A stretch of 64,000 nucleotides of DNA from Pyxicephalus adspersus (Eukaryota; Chordata; Amphibia; Anura; Pyxicephalidae): assembly GCF_032062135.1 (NCBI RefSeq), contig NC_092862.1, positions 68,337,371-68,401,370 on the forward strand, given 5' to 3'. The notes under the pieces were generated by a model. That model did not search any database. It saw only the letters and a program-made list of their open reading frames with translations, and was not told where the DNA came from. The translations under genes and the position numbers were made by a program. This document shows positions 23,180-35,579 of the stretch, in pieces; the first letter of the stretch is position 1, and each line of letters starts with the position of its first letter.

Positions 23180-24060
23180 AGTTGCTAATTTTCCAAACAG
23201 TGGATGTCCCAGCATATTCACACCAGGGTCAAATGGTGCAATGCTTGGAGGAATCTCAAAAAAGTCAAAAGCTAGATCTCAGACATTACAGGTCTCAGTT
23301 AAAATATTATTTTTTAAAGTTTATGACAGTACAGTAGAAAAAGACGGAACAAGTATGACTTGCTTGGAAGGGTTGTCAGGAGAAGGAAAAAAAAAACAAC
23401 TTTGTTTTGCACCTGATAGAACCACAAGACTTCTGGAGCAATGTGCCTAACTTAATAAAGCTCTCCAAGGCCGAAGAGGATAAACTTTCATCAGTGAAGC
23501 TGGGTGATCAAGCAAAAAGTGGAATAGATCTGGTCCAGGATTGAAAACATTTGCTAACAAAAAGCAAATGACTTTGAAGAAATCCATTCCAGGTTTTCGA
23601 CAGATGACACCAAAGTGGAAACTTTTGACCATAATGTACAATGCTATGTTGGGTGAAGACCAAACACAACATTACAGTACAAATACCTCACCTCTTCGAG
23701 CACCATAGTGGAGGAGTCTTGATTTGGGATTATTGTGTAGCCACATGACCTGGGCATCTTGCAGTCACTGATTTGACTCCTCTGTGTACCAAAGTATTCT
23801 AGAGTTACATGTGAGACAAAAGCTTGGCCAAAATTGGTCATGCAACAGGACAATGGTCCAAAGCATAGTAGATTGTAACCAGAAATGCTGTGGAAGGACC
23901 TTAAAATGGCTGTGCATAAACGAATGCCTACAAACCCCAATAAACTGAAGCAATATTGAAAACAAAAATGGTCTCAAAATATTTCTATGAAGATTTAACA
24001 TACTAATTAAGTCATACAGGAAAGAATTACTTCATGGTTTTGCTTGTAAATGTGGTTTTG
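23180..24060 (+). pseudogene. Tc1-like transposase relic
   Basis: Transposases of this group bind the terminal repeats and cut and paste the element with a DDE triad. Recognisable pieces include the DNA-binding-domain linker region (GTGGATGTCCCAGCATATTC), the CAAGTATGACTTGCTTGGAA segment and the ATGCTGTGGAAGGACCTTAA segment near the C terminus. The stretch CAACAGGACAATGGTCC corresponds to the QQDND motif. Many stops and shifts are present. The inserted MITE falls just before the first catalytic Asp region, and the segment normally holding PDLNP is missing between about 23875 and 23890. Confidence 0.72.
23449..23600. repeat. Foldback MITE fragment nested in the Tc1-like element (copy 2 of 4)
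   Basis: The insert begins AATAAAGCTCTCCAAGGCCG and continues AGCTGGGTGATCAAGC, GGAATAGATCTGGTCCAGGA, AAAACATTTGCTAAC and ATCCATTCCAGG. It splits the transposase sequence between CTGGAGCAATGTGCCT and AGATGACACCAAAGTGG, which are adjacent in related elements. The insertion therefore postdates the Tc1-like element. The far arm of the foldback is missing. Confidence 0.7.
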
Positions 24061-24289
24061 CAATCCTTTGATTTAGGGGGTTTACTTAGTTTTTCACATA
24101 TGCTTTCTCCATTTTGGATTCTATTTTTGTCAGCACTGTGGTATCTGTTGTGTGTTATTCCACATCTGACGTTAGATTAAAACATTTTAGAACCAATTTT
24201 TTTTTTTGGAATTTTAGAAGCAGTCGATTTTTTATTATGTCCTGATACATAAAACCATGACTGTAATGACATGACTGTAAATATATATA

Positions 24290-25185
24290 AGTAAACTAAG
24301 TAAAACCTATTACATAGAGTATAAACCTTCCTACCACATCCACTGAATCACAGGCTAATAAAGCCCATACAAATAAACACATCATCATCCATTATTTTCC
24401 GTTGTACATAGTAAAGGTTTCTTCCCCACTTTACAGAATAAAGCCCACTCTGTGTTGTGCATCAATGCCCTTAAAAAGTGAGTACTAACATAGATAAAAG
24501 TAGTGCTATTGATGTCTGCTGGCATATGCCTGTGAATGTTGAAAGGGTCCTTTGTGTTGTATTTGTTGCATATTGTGTGTCCTTTAGATCCATATATGTA
24601 TAATATATTATAGTGGAGCATGTCTCAAATAATGAGTTAGTTTAGTATGTGTTTTGTGAATGAAGGCCAAAATCAAAATATTCTGCAATCTGAATTACAT
24701 ATTTGGAAGGTGCCCTCCTAAAATGTTTTTCTATATGTCTATATATCGAGGCAACAGACTGTGCTGCTCATCCCTAGGTCCACCCCCTGTTTTCTCCTCT
24801 TATCACTACCTGGTATGGGTAAGCATGCCAGCACTTCAGAAGAAATGATTGGCTCCTTTTGTTGCTTGTTGATTTAAAAGTTTGAGCTTTTGAGAGACAG
24901 AACCAATGAGCACTGTACATACAGTGCTGTTCTCTTCTAAAAGAAGGACGCGCAAGTATCAGTCATCATGGTGGATTTTTGAACTACCTTGGGCAACTGC
25001 TGTGCACATGCTAGATTTATGCCCAAGATGAACAGTTGTCAACTATTGTGTGTCCGCAGTTTTTGGAAAAATTATCATAAAAATATAAAAGTAAAAGTTC
25101 ACTATTCCAAAATCTCCCTTGTCTTGGGTATTTCAGGAACCACCGACAATGGAGCTTCCTTGTGCTCCTAAACGCTGAGAAGAGA
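24290..25185. other. No gene recognised
   Basis: AT-rich sequence without a supported exon or repeat family. Confidence 0.35.
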
Positions 25186-25190
25186 AAGAT

Positions 25191-25394
25191 GTTGGACTCT
25201 GGCAATGTCAGCTATTAAAAACCAACTATATTGTACCATATGCAATGCATTCAAGGCAATGTGCACAATCATCCCATCTGGACCTCCTGCTGAGTGTGGG
25301 AGGTTCGGATGGGTCGTTTGAGTGCATTTGCTTGAATGCATTGTCTATGGAACAATAACATTGGTTTTAATAGCTGACATCTCCAGAGTGAAAC
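25191..25394. repeat. Foldback element, arms of about 70 bp
   Basis: The region folds on itself almost end to end. Left-arm words ATGTCAGCTATTAAAA, CAATGCATTCAAG and CATCTGGACCTCC are mirrored by the right arm's GGAGGTTCGGATG, CTTGAATGCATTG and TTTTAATAGCTGACAT. The outer parts GGACTCTGG and CCAGAGTG extend the pairing to about 25191 and 25394. There is no coding capacity. It is a MITE of foldback type; no target duplication is clear. Confidence 0.75.
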
Positions 25395-25399
25395 TAAAA

Positions 25400-26945
25400 A
25401 AACATGTTCGGGAAATTGCTAGGATTTAACATTATGTGAATGAGACAGAAGGGGGAGAATCTATTGTTAGGTAAGATCACATTAAAATTGCATATGGTAT
25501 GTTGCAAGCTGTTTAAATAACTGTAAAAGAAAATCATTGAAAATTGTGACTATATCAGTGCCAACCTGAATATTATCTGAAGATTGTTATTTGAAACCTA
25601 ACTGTGTATTTTAGATTAGAGGAGGAAGGAAAATAATATTCACAGCATGGTTCTTGTGTTACAGTTACAGTATAATTCTGCATAGAAAAATGACCTATGA
25701 GTATTAAACACATAATAATTTCCCATTTACTAGCAATAAATTTCTCAGCCGGAGCACTTTTTTTAATCCTTTTTAATTTATTCTAGGTGCTTACTAATTT
25801 GGTTAAACTAAAAAATTTGCATTGTCTATCTGGGACACATAACAGTGATACACCGTTAATGCACTCCTACCAGGTAAGCAGTTGGGATGGAATCAGTTTC
25901 AATTTATGCTCAAAAGTATTTTAATTAAACAGAATCAATATAGAAATACATTATTTGAGGAGTTTACAGTGGCAGATTACAACAAGGAATGTCTGATTCA
26001 TTTAGCTCAGCGGAATTTTAATAGCACCTAGCATTTTTACATATTTTAGAAAGCAATTAAAAAGTGACACAATAAACACTTGCCTGGGTTTAAAAAGCTG
26101 CATCCTTACAAGTATTCACAAATTAGATTTTCTTAAAAAAAAAAAAAACTACATATTCATGAGTGCTTCCAATATTAAAGCGGTCCTATCATCATATGAT
26201 AAACATTATGCAAAAAGTTGCTTTTCCTTTTACATTATTACATTTTTCTATTTTTATTTTTTAGTAGCTTCATACAATTATTTTTGTGGGCCCTGTCTAA
26301 CATATAACAACAGATATAGGCAGAATAAAGATATAGATATCTGATCTCACCAATGTGCAGAATCAGGTGCTGGTACTGTCATCAACAAGAAGCCAAAAGA
26401 AAGAAGATGGCAGCATGGGACATAGTAAAGAGCTGAATGAAGATAGATCAAGACGGCATTGGATTCACTGGGTACGATAAGTTGGAATATATTTATTGAA
26501 TGCTTTTCAGCAACAAAAGGTAAGTTCAAAATATAATAAATAAGTGCAAGGTCCACTTCAACATATTGAAATTTTTTTTTGTACAGGTAGTCAAGCAAAC
26601 AGCCTTTTTTTTATATAGCATTTCAGCATTATCATGTGTTAAAGGAATAGGTATCCCGCATAAAGTATGCCATTTTTACTCACATGCACATAGACCGCGC
26701 TGCATATCACTGACTGATTTCCTGATTTCTGGCATTGATCAAGCAACCACTAGTCCCTGGCAATCCATCATGTGACAGGGTAAAGGTGCATGTGGGAGAC
26801 ATGTGTGACCCATAATTGGAAGTGTCCACAGCTTTGTGGTGAATACAGAGAGATGTCACATTGGGGCTAACCATGCAATACCTGGTGTAAAAGGAGGTCC
26901 CCAAACAGGAACAGGATGTTGAGGACAAATATATGGATAACAGTT
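25400..26945. other. No gene recognised
   Basis: AT-rich sequence with no supported exon. Short A or T runs occur (for example near 26136-26148). Nothing else is recognisable. Confidence 0.35.
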
Positions 26946-26951
26946 GCAAAA

Positions 26952-27650
26952 ATTCATCACCTGTAATTCCTGGACATTGTAGTGGAACTGCAGAGGACTG
27001 CAGTTCAGTTTCCCACGTGATGTCACAGTGGCAAAACTGAACTGCAAATGAGCTCTGCAGTTCCACTACAATGTCCAGGCACTACAGGTGATGAATGGGG
27101 ACTTGTCCCCAATTATCACCTGTAGTACCCTGTATTCTTAGATAGAGAAACTCTGTCTAAGAATACATAGTAAAAGCACAGCACGGCAAGAGCGATTGCT
27201 GTTGCAGCGCTGTTCTATGTATTCTTAGATAGAGTTTCACTATCTAAGAATACACAGCACTACAGGGGATGAATGGGGACTTGTCCCAATTCATCACCTG
27301 TAGTGCCCTGTATTATTAGATATAGAAAAACTAAGAATACATAGTAGAAGCACAGCACAGCAACCACGATTGCTGTTGCAGCGCTGCACTATGTATTCTT
27401 AGATAGAGTTTCACTATCTAAGAATACAGGGCACTACAGGTGATGAATGGGGACAAGTCCCTATTCATCTCCTGTAGTGCCCAAAGATCGTAGTGGAATC
27501 TCTAAAGTCCTCAGACGTGCAGCTGCCATTTCAGGAAAAATTGTTATTCGTTACCACGAATCGCAAGGAAATTCGGATTCGGATAAATTCAAATTTTTCC
27601 TGAAATTCGGATCGAATTCCACTTCGTCAGCTTCGATTCGCTCATCTCTA
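26952..27650. mobile_element. Hairpin-rich element with two 175-bp tandem units
   Basis: A foldback pair spans 26952 to about 27096 (TGGACATTGTAGTGGAACTG against CAGTTCCACTACAATGTCCA). It is followed by tandem direct units at 27081-27258 and 27259-27432 and a partial third from 27433. Each unit holds stems made by TGTATTCTTAGATAGAG and its complement around AGCACAGCAC and ATTGCTGTTGCAGCGCTG. The right end GATTCGCTCATCTCTA is an inverted form of the TAGRGATGAGCGA ends of a hAT-like family also seen at 3270 and 61911. A matching left end was not found, so it is probably truncated there. Confidence 0.7.
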
Positions 27651-27659
27651 ATTCTAACC

Positions 27660-30550
27660 CTAAAATGTACAGAATTTCAGTATGCATCCTTTGATTTTAA
27701 ATCTAGAAGAAATATTGTACATTTACTCTCATATAATCATCCACAAGTTTTTGATGTACCATCCGCTTTTTCAATCTGATCAAAATATTTACTGTAACAA
27801 ATTTAAACAAGTAAAATTGTTTTCCATTCCAATATAATGGTTAACCATTTGACAAAAAATTGTCTTGCCCAATCTATTTTTTTTGACATTCTGACCAAAT
27901 GATACTAAAAAATACGCTCGAAAATGGAATTGTTTTGATCAATTTTTGGATGTTTAATGGATCTAAAATGTTGCATAGCATATGGCTAGTTTTAGTTATA
28001 TCCCAAAATAAATGGTAGATTATAGCTATAACAGCAAAAGCTGGATTAAAACTGCATAAATTCCATATAAAACATGTTGTAAATAGTTAAGTTGTAGGCT
28101 TTTGGTTCATTCCTTCCAGGTATAGGGTCACAACTATTTTCTGTGTCTCTTCCCTTCTAATTAAACTATTCCACTTTTTTAAATGCCAAAATTCTGAAAT
28201 TTGACACTCATTTTTTCTCTTATCTGTTCTTACAAACTGTCTTCTCTTTTCCTAGCTCTATCATCAAATATTGCGTTCCCTTTTATTCCACATCTACTGC
28301 CCATCACTCAGTGTAACTTTGCAGCTTGCTGCTTCAGATATTGTACCTAATTAAGGCCCCGATACCATTCTAGCGTGCCCTCACCAGTGCTTAACGTTCA
28401 CCTCTAGCTGCAAGTAGAACAGAGGTATCTTGACGCCTGCTCTCTGTCACCCAGAAGTTTTAGTAAGTGCTCATTTGCTATATGTAATACTCACCTGATA
28501 TACATTGCATGCCGTCATTCAACAGAGCAGTGGAAAAATTACCAGCTCAAAAGACATTATCGGAGAAAATGAACATAATATGACAATGACATTAAAATAA
28601 ATATCTTCATATCAATTGTAAAAAAAGAATATCTTAAAGGTCAAATATTCAATGTTAGAAGAACTCTTTTTTATTTGCTAGCTGTAACTTTTATCATTAT
28701 GCATTAACAATTGGAATAACAAGTTTCCATGCCAAATGACACATCTATATCTTCTCTATTATTTACTCTTGATACCTGTGATTTTATGTTTTTTTTTATT
28801 AAATATATTTGCATTATTTAAAAAACAAAATAAAAGAGGGAAACATTTGAATTAAAGAGTTACTGCACTGATTAAAAATGTCCCGTTTGGACACCATACC
28901 TAAGAGCTAGGACTTTACCATTGGTTTGCCTTCTTTCAAGAAGAGAAAAACACTACCTGTTTTTTCCCTGACACCTTTATACTGGAATAAAAGCCAACCC
29001 AAATCCAAACTTAGGTACCTACCTTTACCTGAAAAACTGGAAAAATGCTTTGACTCAATAATAAACCAGGATCTCAAAATGCATCCAACACTAACATTTA
29101 AAAAATGTGAAAACAATACTGTTAATAAGTACATCCATAGTTTGTTATTTATTTATTTTTAAAGTTATTTAAGAGTACAAATAATTACAGATCACATAGA
29201 CCCTCATGATCTGTATATCTTTCTCCCCTTTTATAGGTTAAAGTATTATGAACATTTGAGTTGGTTATAATGGGGCATTTGTTTTTAAGTGATCCTTTGT
29301 GCATGGTGATTGGTTAGGTTTTTATACAAGTATATATATTCTAAATGGCAGGTTTACTGAATCATGCACATTGTTTGCTGCAGAAACCTAATAAAATGGA
29401 CAGATTTATTAAAACAGCTATAACTAGAGGAACACACAATGCTATTGATGTAGACATGTAGGGTTTCTTCTGTATTTAGAGAAGGTCAATCAGTACAATA
29501 GAGAGAAGGTAGATCATCCAAATGGCAATCCTAGGCAAGATCCTAGGGGTTCTATGGAAATAAAACAGTTAGTTAGAGCTAAGTACACACCTGCCACTTT
29601 ACCAAGGAGAATATTTTGTAGGTAGTTAGTGTCTGATGGCGAGAAGCCATGCCAGTATAGGTTATGCAAACAAGGAAGCTTTCTCATGGCCTTTTGCACT
29701 CCTTATCAACGCCAATCAAAAATATGAGAGCCAAAGCTGTTACCCTGCATAGTGCCCGTTTTTCTACCTTAACTAATCTCTGCAACAATGTTTTAAACTG
29801 GCAACAATAAAAAGACCCGTATGTCTCAGTACATACTGATGATGTGATGCATACAATCCCTGTTTGTTGCCCTCATGTTTAAAGAAAGTTAAAAAAAATG
29901 TAGCAAGAATAACTGAAGAACTATTCTTCATTTCCAAAATTAGACTTCAATCTCCTATACAAAAAAGGTTAGGGATCTGTTTCCCTAATAATGATTATAT
30001 TATACCTGTAATTTTCTAGTGTGGATTAGACAATAAAACTAAGAAACTGGTAATTAGCTGCAACACATTTTCCAAAATACTCCTACATTAAATACACTAG
30101 CGTTCCTTTCTTTGGCCGCTATTATGCAACATATAATACTTTACTAGTTTGGAAAGCAAAGTAAATGATGTCTTTCTTTAACATGGATCTGGGAACACAA
30201 TTTTCAAGTTTGTTGGAAAAAATGGGAAACCTTGGTGAAATGTATTAGCTGTACGGTTTGGAACTTACTATATTGTTGTTGAGTTTAACCTTTCTGTGAT
30301 ATGTGCATCATACCACATACACACAGTAGATAATTGTCATTCAAAATAAATGATCACACACATATCATTAGATAAAATTCATATGAAAACTCCTAACAAT
30401 GCCAATAGATGACATCCTACAATGTCTTTCAGTTCAAAGAACAATAAATGGATTTGCTCTGATGACTTTTTGTTTTCTGCTCTTCTGTCTATAGACAATG
30501 AACCATGCTTGGCTAGTAGACCTATGTTGGACAGAGGTAAGTGACATAAT
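27660..30550. other. No gene recognised
   Basis: Nearly 3 kb of AT-rich sequence. A small open frame at 28926-29162 (plus) is lysine-rich but has no recognised domain or splice context. The stretch 29580-29650 contains a GTACACACCTGCC word reminiscent of the 6828 repeat, too short to call. Confidence 0.35.
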
Positions 30551-30556
30551 GGGCTT

Positions 30557-30665
30557 GAATTATTAAAGCTCTCCAAGACTGTAGAAGAATATTATGGGAG
30601 ATCCAGCATATTGGAATAGAAACTGAAAACATTTGCCAAATAATAGCAAATGATTAAATCTTTTA
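30557..30665. repeat. Dispersed hairpin-MITE fragment (copy 3 of 4)
   Basis: It carries ATTATTAAAGCTCTCCAAGA, GGAGATCCAGCATATTGGAA, AAAACATTTGCC and AATAGCAAATGA in the same order as the copies at 11043, 23449 and 42505. It is one-armed and decayed. Confidence 0.6.
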
Positions 30666-30669
30666 ATAA

Positions 30670-33230
30670 ATTATATAACGCCTTCAGGTTGTTGTCTTGC
30701 ACAGAAGTGACACTTAAAAATCATTCTGATTGAAGATTAAACAATTAAGGTAGTTTTTATAACAATAAAGCAGAATTAAACTTTAATCGGTAAGGATGCA
30801 CTAGACATAATGTAGCCAACCATGCTTTCATAATAGGGTAGACCACTTACCTTCTACTTTGCCTTCCCCCCAAGCTCTGGCACTTGTTCCAGACCAGCAG
30901 CACCTTCCATTGGTCATTAGGTCTATGATAATGTAATTTCAATATGTGTGCTAGATTACATATCCTCATTTTACAGAGCTGGCTTACAATGTACATTACA
31001 TTGCACATGTGCTGTAAGCAGTATGTAGTAAAAAATACTAGACAAAATGATTTTTTTTGGCAAAAGAGCTAAAAAATATTATAATCTTCAGCAATATTCT
31101 TTGAACTTTAGTTCTGCTTTTATTAACACAATGGTCTCCATATCAGTTGTACATGTTTTATGGTAATTTTCATCATCAAATTCTATAAATATGGACTGTG
31201 AATCATTTTAACAAATCTTTTTGTTACTGTAGAAATATTGTTCAAATTCTTTTCCTTGTTTCAAAAAAAGAACAAAAAGAAAGATGTGCCAAAATAGAAT
31301 TTTCATTCTAGTATAATGAATAATACATAGAACCAGAACTCAGGAGAATCACCCCTCTTCAGTTGCCATACAGTAAACCTAATACACCTTTTATAGCTGC
31401 TGCATGTTGGAGGAAAAAATATCATTGCCTAAGTGAAGCATAAGATAGAAAAACTGTGCATGATTGACTCTTCTGTCCTTGAGCCAATAAGGTGAAGCTT
31501 GCTATTTGAAATAATAAAAATAATGACACTAGCGCATTGCAAAAACCCTTATTGCATAGCTACAGAAAATCTCCTCTACAAGTATAAAGATATTAAATAC
31601 TTAAAACTTTGTTTTCTACAAAACTCTCCAAAGAAAGCAGAGATATTTCCTAGTGAAAAAAACAGACTGTGATAATACTTAAATATAGTGCTAACCTAAT
31701 TTATCAATCACCCATATGCATGAATTATCTGCATTATAAATAATCAACTTGTAGAATGAACCTCTGAAACAATTGAAGAATATTATGGAGTTGGGTGGAT
31801 TTATGTGAGAAGATGTTTGAAGAATTTGGAACATCAAAATCAAAAAGGACTGATTAATAGGCATGGTTTAATAGCATTGCATATGTTTATGCGTGTCTTA
31901 AAAATGCATAGTTTAATTGGGACCGAATCTAACTACTCTCTACCCACAAAATACATTGAACGGTACTGTATAATAAGTTTATGTCTTACACATATAAACC
32001 TAATGACAAAATATATTTTTCTTAAAAGAAAAAAAAAACTCTTTCATAGCAAATGCTTTTTGGTCTAAGCCCACTTCATAGAAGAACGTAATTCTGTTTG
32101 GGGACTATGTCAGCCATCAATTTCTGAAACAACAAACATTTAAGTTAGGAGAATGTAACACATAGCACAGCATACAGATGGTTGAGTTTATCTAACATGT
32201 AATGGAAAAAATATCCCACATCAATAGCCAGTAGGAGGAAATATGTCCAGTGTTATTGGTCAATTGAAAAAAAAAGTCACTGACAAAAAAAAAAAATAGA
32301 TTGTAGGGAGGTAAAAATGCGCCAGTGTCAGTGGTAGAAAAATGCCCTAATGTTTTTTTGATGAAAAAAAAGTTAATCCGGAATTGAAATTCAGCTTCAG
32401 TTTTCCTAGAAATTATTTCACTCAGAATATTTTTTAGGGCTTTTTGTCCATACCGTTCATCCGATTTACAAGGCGTTGTGCCCTTGCAAGGGTTGTTCAA
32501 ACAAAAAATTCAGCCTCCAGATTATTTTGTCTATATTTAAAGGAGCTGCTAGGAGCTGGTTCATGTTTAGATGAGAACAACTTCTGTTGTAGAGGTCAAC
32601 TTTTACAACATCCAGCTCTCATACCCAATATCAGCCTCATTACAACTTAGACTCTACCTTTACATTTAGATAACAGATCAGCCCCTCTATCAATTTTCAG
32701 ACATTACATCAGCTCCCTTAACATCCCTGTCTTGAAAACACATATCACCACCTACTCCATTAACTTCAGATCAAAAATCAGTCCTCCTCAGACCCCAAAA
32801 GAGCTTTCTTTAACATTTGAACCACACATCACCACCCTTTATATTCAGACCCTGAACAGCCTTCCTAACATTCAAACTCCAGACCAACCCCCATGTTTTA
32901 CCTTTCTTAGACCTCAGATCAGAGCTCAATAATAATCCTCACTTCATACCCAGCCCTTTTCCATGTTTTTTTTAAAGAAAACCATATACAGAATAATGTC
33001 TGAGCATGCCAAGTCATCCTGCCTTATTTATATGGACAACACCCTACACCACCCCTATGGCAGAAAGAGAAGGTTATGAACTGTCAATTGTCCCACATTA
33101 CACAAAAAAAAAATTATTGAACCAGAAATGCTGTCTGTACTATTTCATAAAAAATAGTCCCTCTCATGGGATTAATGTATCAAACATTTGTTAACAGAAA
33201 AATTTGTATTTGCTCATGGTTCCGATCAGA
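30670..33230. other. No gene; a vaguely repetitive stretch at 32580-32930
   Basis: Mostly unique AT-rich DNA. Around 32580-32930 CAGATCA, CAGACC and TCAGCC words recur at irregular spacing on the plus strand, perhaps a very old minisatellite. No exon or RNA gene is supported. Confidence 0.3.
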
Positions 33231-33234
33231 TTCG

Positions 33235-33390
<156 letters not shown>

Positions 33391-33399
33391 TGATTTATT

Positions 33400-34085
33400 G
33401 GTATGAATAACAATACATTTTACTTATAGCACACGTTTCATACATCATCTCAGCAAGGAGAATTTTGTAAGATATCTAACCTTATGAAGCATGGATGTCA
33501 TTAAAAACTCTTTTATGTAAAGCAGGTTTTGAAAATGTTGTAATTTGTTATGTTTAGTGGTCCTTTAAGGCACTTGTCACTCATGAACACTCATGAACAC
33601 TTTTGCCTATTTGTTGCTGGTAATTAACTGTAACTCTACCATTGCTTGTGATGTAATGAATCCAAACATCAGGCTGTTGGTCACCTTAAAATGTTTGTAA
33701 CCCACAACAAAAAACTTCTCTTGCTTCCTGTTAATTATGCATTTAAAACCTTTTGTTTTATCTCTTTGATATGCCTTAAAAAATACATATTGATCTTCCC
33801 AGAACTTTTGTTCCAGCTATTGGAGAAGAGGAGCATATGTTCTCTCGGGCAACAGCACAGGTCCTCCATCTATGTGTTATTACCTTACAAATGAAAGTAT
33901 TTTAATAAAGACTCAATAGTTGAATATAAAGAAAAGCCTAAAAAAGAAAGAAAGCAAATGCAGCCATCAATACTAAGGACTGGTAAACTGTAATATATCG
34001 CATTTCATATTAAGGTTTACATACACTTAGCTGTACATATAATTATATATCAAAGTGTGTATGAGTTTAGTGTATAGTTTAGTTT
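33400..34085. other. No gene recognised
   Basis: AT-rich flank between the GATA tract and the second Tc1-like element. The direct repeat ACTCATGAACACTC occurs near 33580. A left terminal repeat of the Tc1-like element is not visible here. Confidence 0.35.
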
Positions 34086-34111
34086 AGTGTATTAGATTCC
34101 AAACAAGCCAC

Positions 34112-35345
34112 CATGGCCAGGACCAAAGAGATGTCTAAGGATGTCAGGGACAAGATTGTAGACCTACACAAAGGTGGACTGGGCTACAAGACTATCGCCA
34201 AGCAGCTTGGTGAGAAGATGACAATAATTGGCGCGATAATTCGCTAATGGAAGAAACACAAAATAACTGTCAATCTCCCTCGGTCTGGGGCTCCATGCAA
34301 GATCTCCCCTTGCGGAGTTGCAATGATCATGAGAACGGTGACGAAGCAGCACAGAACTTGTCAATGATCTCAGGGTAGCTGGGACCATAGTCACCAGGAA
34401 AACAATTAACACGCTGCACCGTGAAGGCCTGAAATCTTGCAGAGCCCGCAAGGTCCTCCTGCTCAAGACAGCACATGTACAGGCCCGTCTGCAGTTTGCC
34501 AATGAACATCTAAATAATCCAGAGGAGAACTGGGTGAAAGTGTTGTGGTGAGATGAGACAAAAATTGAGCTCTTTGGCTTCAACTCAACTGAACTTGACC
34601 CCAAGAACACTATCCCCACCGTCAAACATGGAGGTGGACACGTTATGCTTTGGGGGTTTTTTCTGCTAGAGGACAGGACACCTTTACTGCTTTGAAGGTA
34701 CAATGGACGGGGTCATGTACCATCTAATCTTGGGTTAGCACCTCCTTCCCTCAGCCAGGGCATTGAAAATGGGTCATGGATGGGTATTCCAGCATGACAA
34801 TGACCCAAAATACACAGCCAAGGCAACAAAGGAGTGGCTCTAGAAGAAGCACATGAAGGTCCTGGAGTGGTCTATCCAGCCTCCAGACCTTAATCCCATA
34901 GAAAATCCGTAGAGGGAGCTGAAGGTTCATGTTGCCAAACATCAGCCTCGAAACCTTACTGACTTGGAGAGGATCTGCAAAGAGGAGTGGGACAAAATCC
35001 CCCTGAGATGTGTGCAAACCTGGTGGCCAACTACAAGAAATGTCTGACCCAGGCATGGGCAAACTACTCCAAGCTCAGAGCCTGCGATGGGAGAGTGGGT
35101 GGGCTGTGTCATTTCACACAACCTGCCCACTCTCCCATCGCTGGCTCAGATCTGCGATGAGACAGTGGGCGGGGTTATGCCATCATAACATCACATTCAG
35201 GGGCGTCATGATGGCATAACCCCGTCCACTCTACCATCGACCTGGCCCCTCTGGCAAATTTTTTTGCAGCTTGTGGTCCCTGACTAAAAAAGTTTGCCCA
35301 CCCCTGGTCTGACCTCCCTTATTGCCAACAAGGGGTTTGCCACCA
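34112..35345 (+). pseudogene. Tc1-like transposase relic (DDE)
   Basis: The N-terminal helix-turn-helix region reads [19 protein letters not shown] in one frame from 34112. Later frames show RPRSG-like proline/arginine sequence, [22 protein letters not shown] (second catalytic Asp) and PPDLNPIEN (the third acidic position). The first catalytic block reads [13 protein letters not shown] near 34547, with TGA replacing the usual Ser. Multiple stops and a deletion around 34640-34760 break the gene. The final IANKGF block lies beyond the hAT insertion at 35320-35340. Confidence 0.8.
35050..35306. mobile_element. hAT-like MITE nested in the Tc1-like element
   Basis: The ends are CAGGCATGGGCAAACT and, inverted, CAGGGGTGGGCAAACT, the latter a textbook hAT-type terminus. 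A perfect 8-bp target duplication GTCTGACC flanks it (35042-35049 and 35307-35314). Inside are two hairpins: GCGATGGGAGAGTGGG (35084-35099) with its exact complement at 35126-35141, and GGGGTTATGCCATCAT with ATGATGGCATAACCCC. It interrupts the 3' end of the transposase relic, so it is the younger insertion. Confidence 0.92.
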
Positions 35346-35579
35346 AGTAGTAAGTCATCTTTTGCGAAGGGATCAAATACTTATTTCACCCATTACAATG
35401 CACATCAAGCTCTGCTATTTGAGCACTGGGTTTTTAAGGGTTCTTTGGTTGTTACTCTGTCTTTCACAGCTACAATAAACCTTCTATTACAATTATAGAC
35501 TGGTCATTTCTTTGTCAGAGGGCAAACGTACAAAACCAGCAAGGGATCAAATTCTTCATTCCCTCACTGTATTCTAAAA

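Larger units (their letters stand above)
22893..24279 (+). mobile_element. Tc1-like DNA transposon, degenerate, interrupted by a MITE
   Basis: The left end TACAGTCAT (22893) and right end ATGACTGTA (ending 24279) are inverted, with TA at the outer edges as expected for Tc1/mariner insertion at TA. The subterminal AGCAGGTCTTAAATTTAGG is typical of a known fish and frog Tc1-like group. A transposase relic on the plus strand fills the interior. A foldback MITE fragment interrupts it at about 23449-23600. Confidence 0.82.
34090..35571 (+). mobile_element. Tc1-like transposon missing its left terminal repeat
   Basis: A transposase relic starts at ATGGCCAGGACC (34112). The right terminal region of about 200 bp is clear, with TAGACTGGTCATTTCTTTGT, GGGCAAACGTACAAAACC and the end CCCTCACTGTA at 35561-35571. 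The corresponding inverted left region was not found upstream, so the copy is truncated or rearranged there. A hAT-like MITE is inserted at 35050-35306. The group is different from the element at 22893. Confidence 0.8.

Noticed and set aside
34164..34703. 179-codon minus-strand open frame
   Set aside because: Antisense to a Tc1-like transposase relic whose motifs are on the plus strand.
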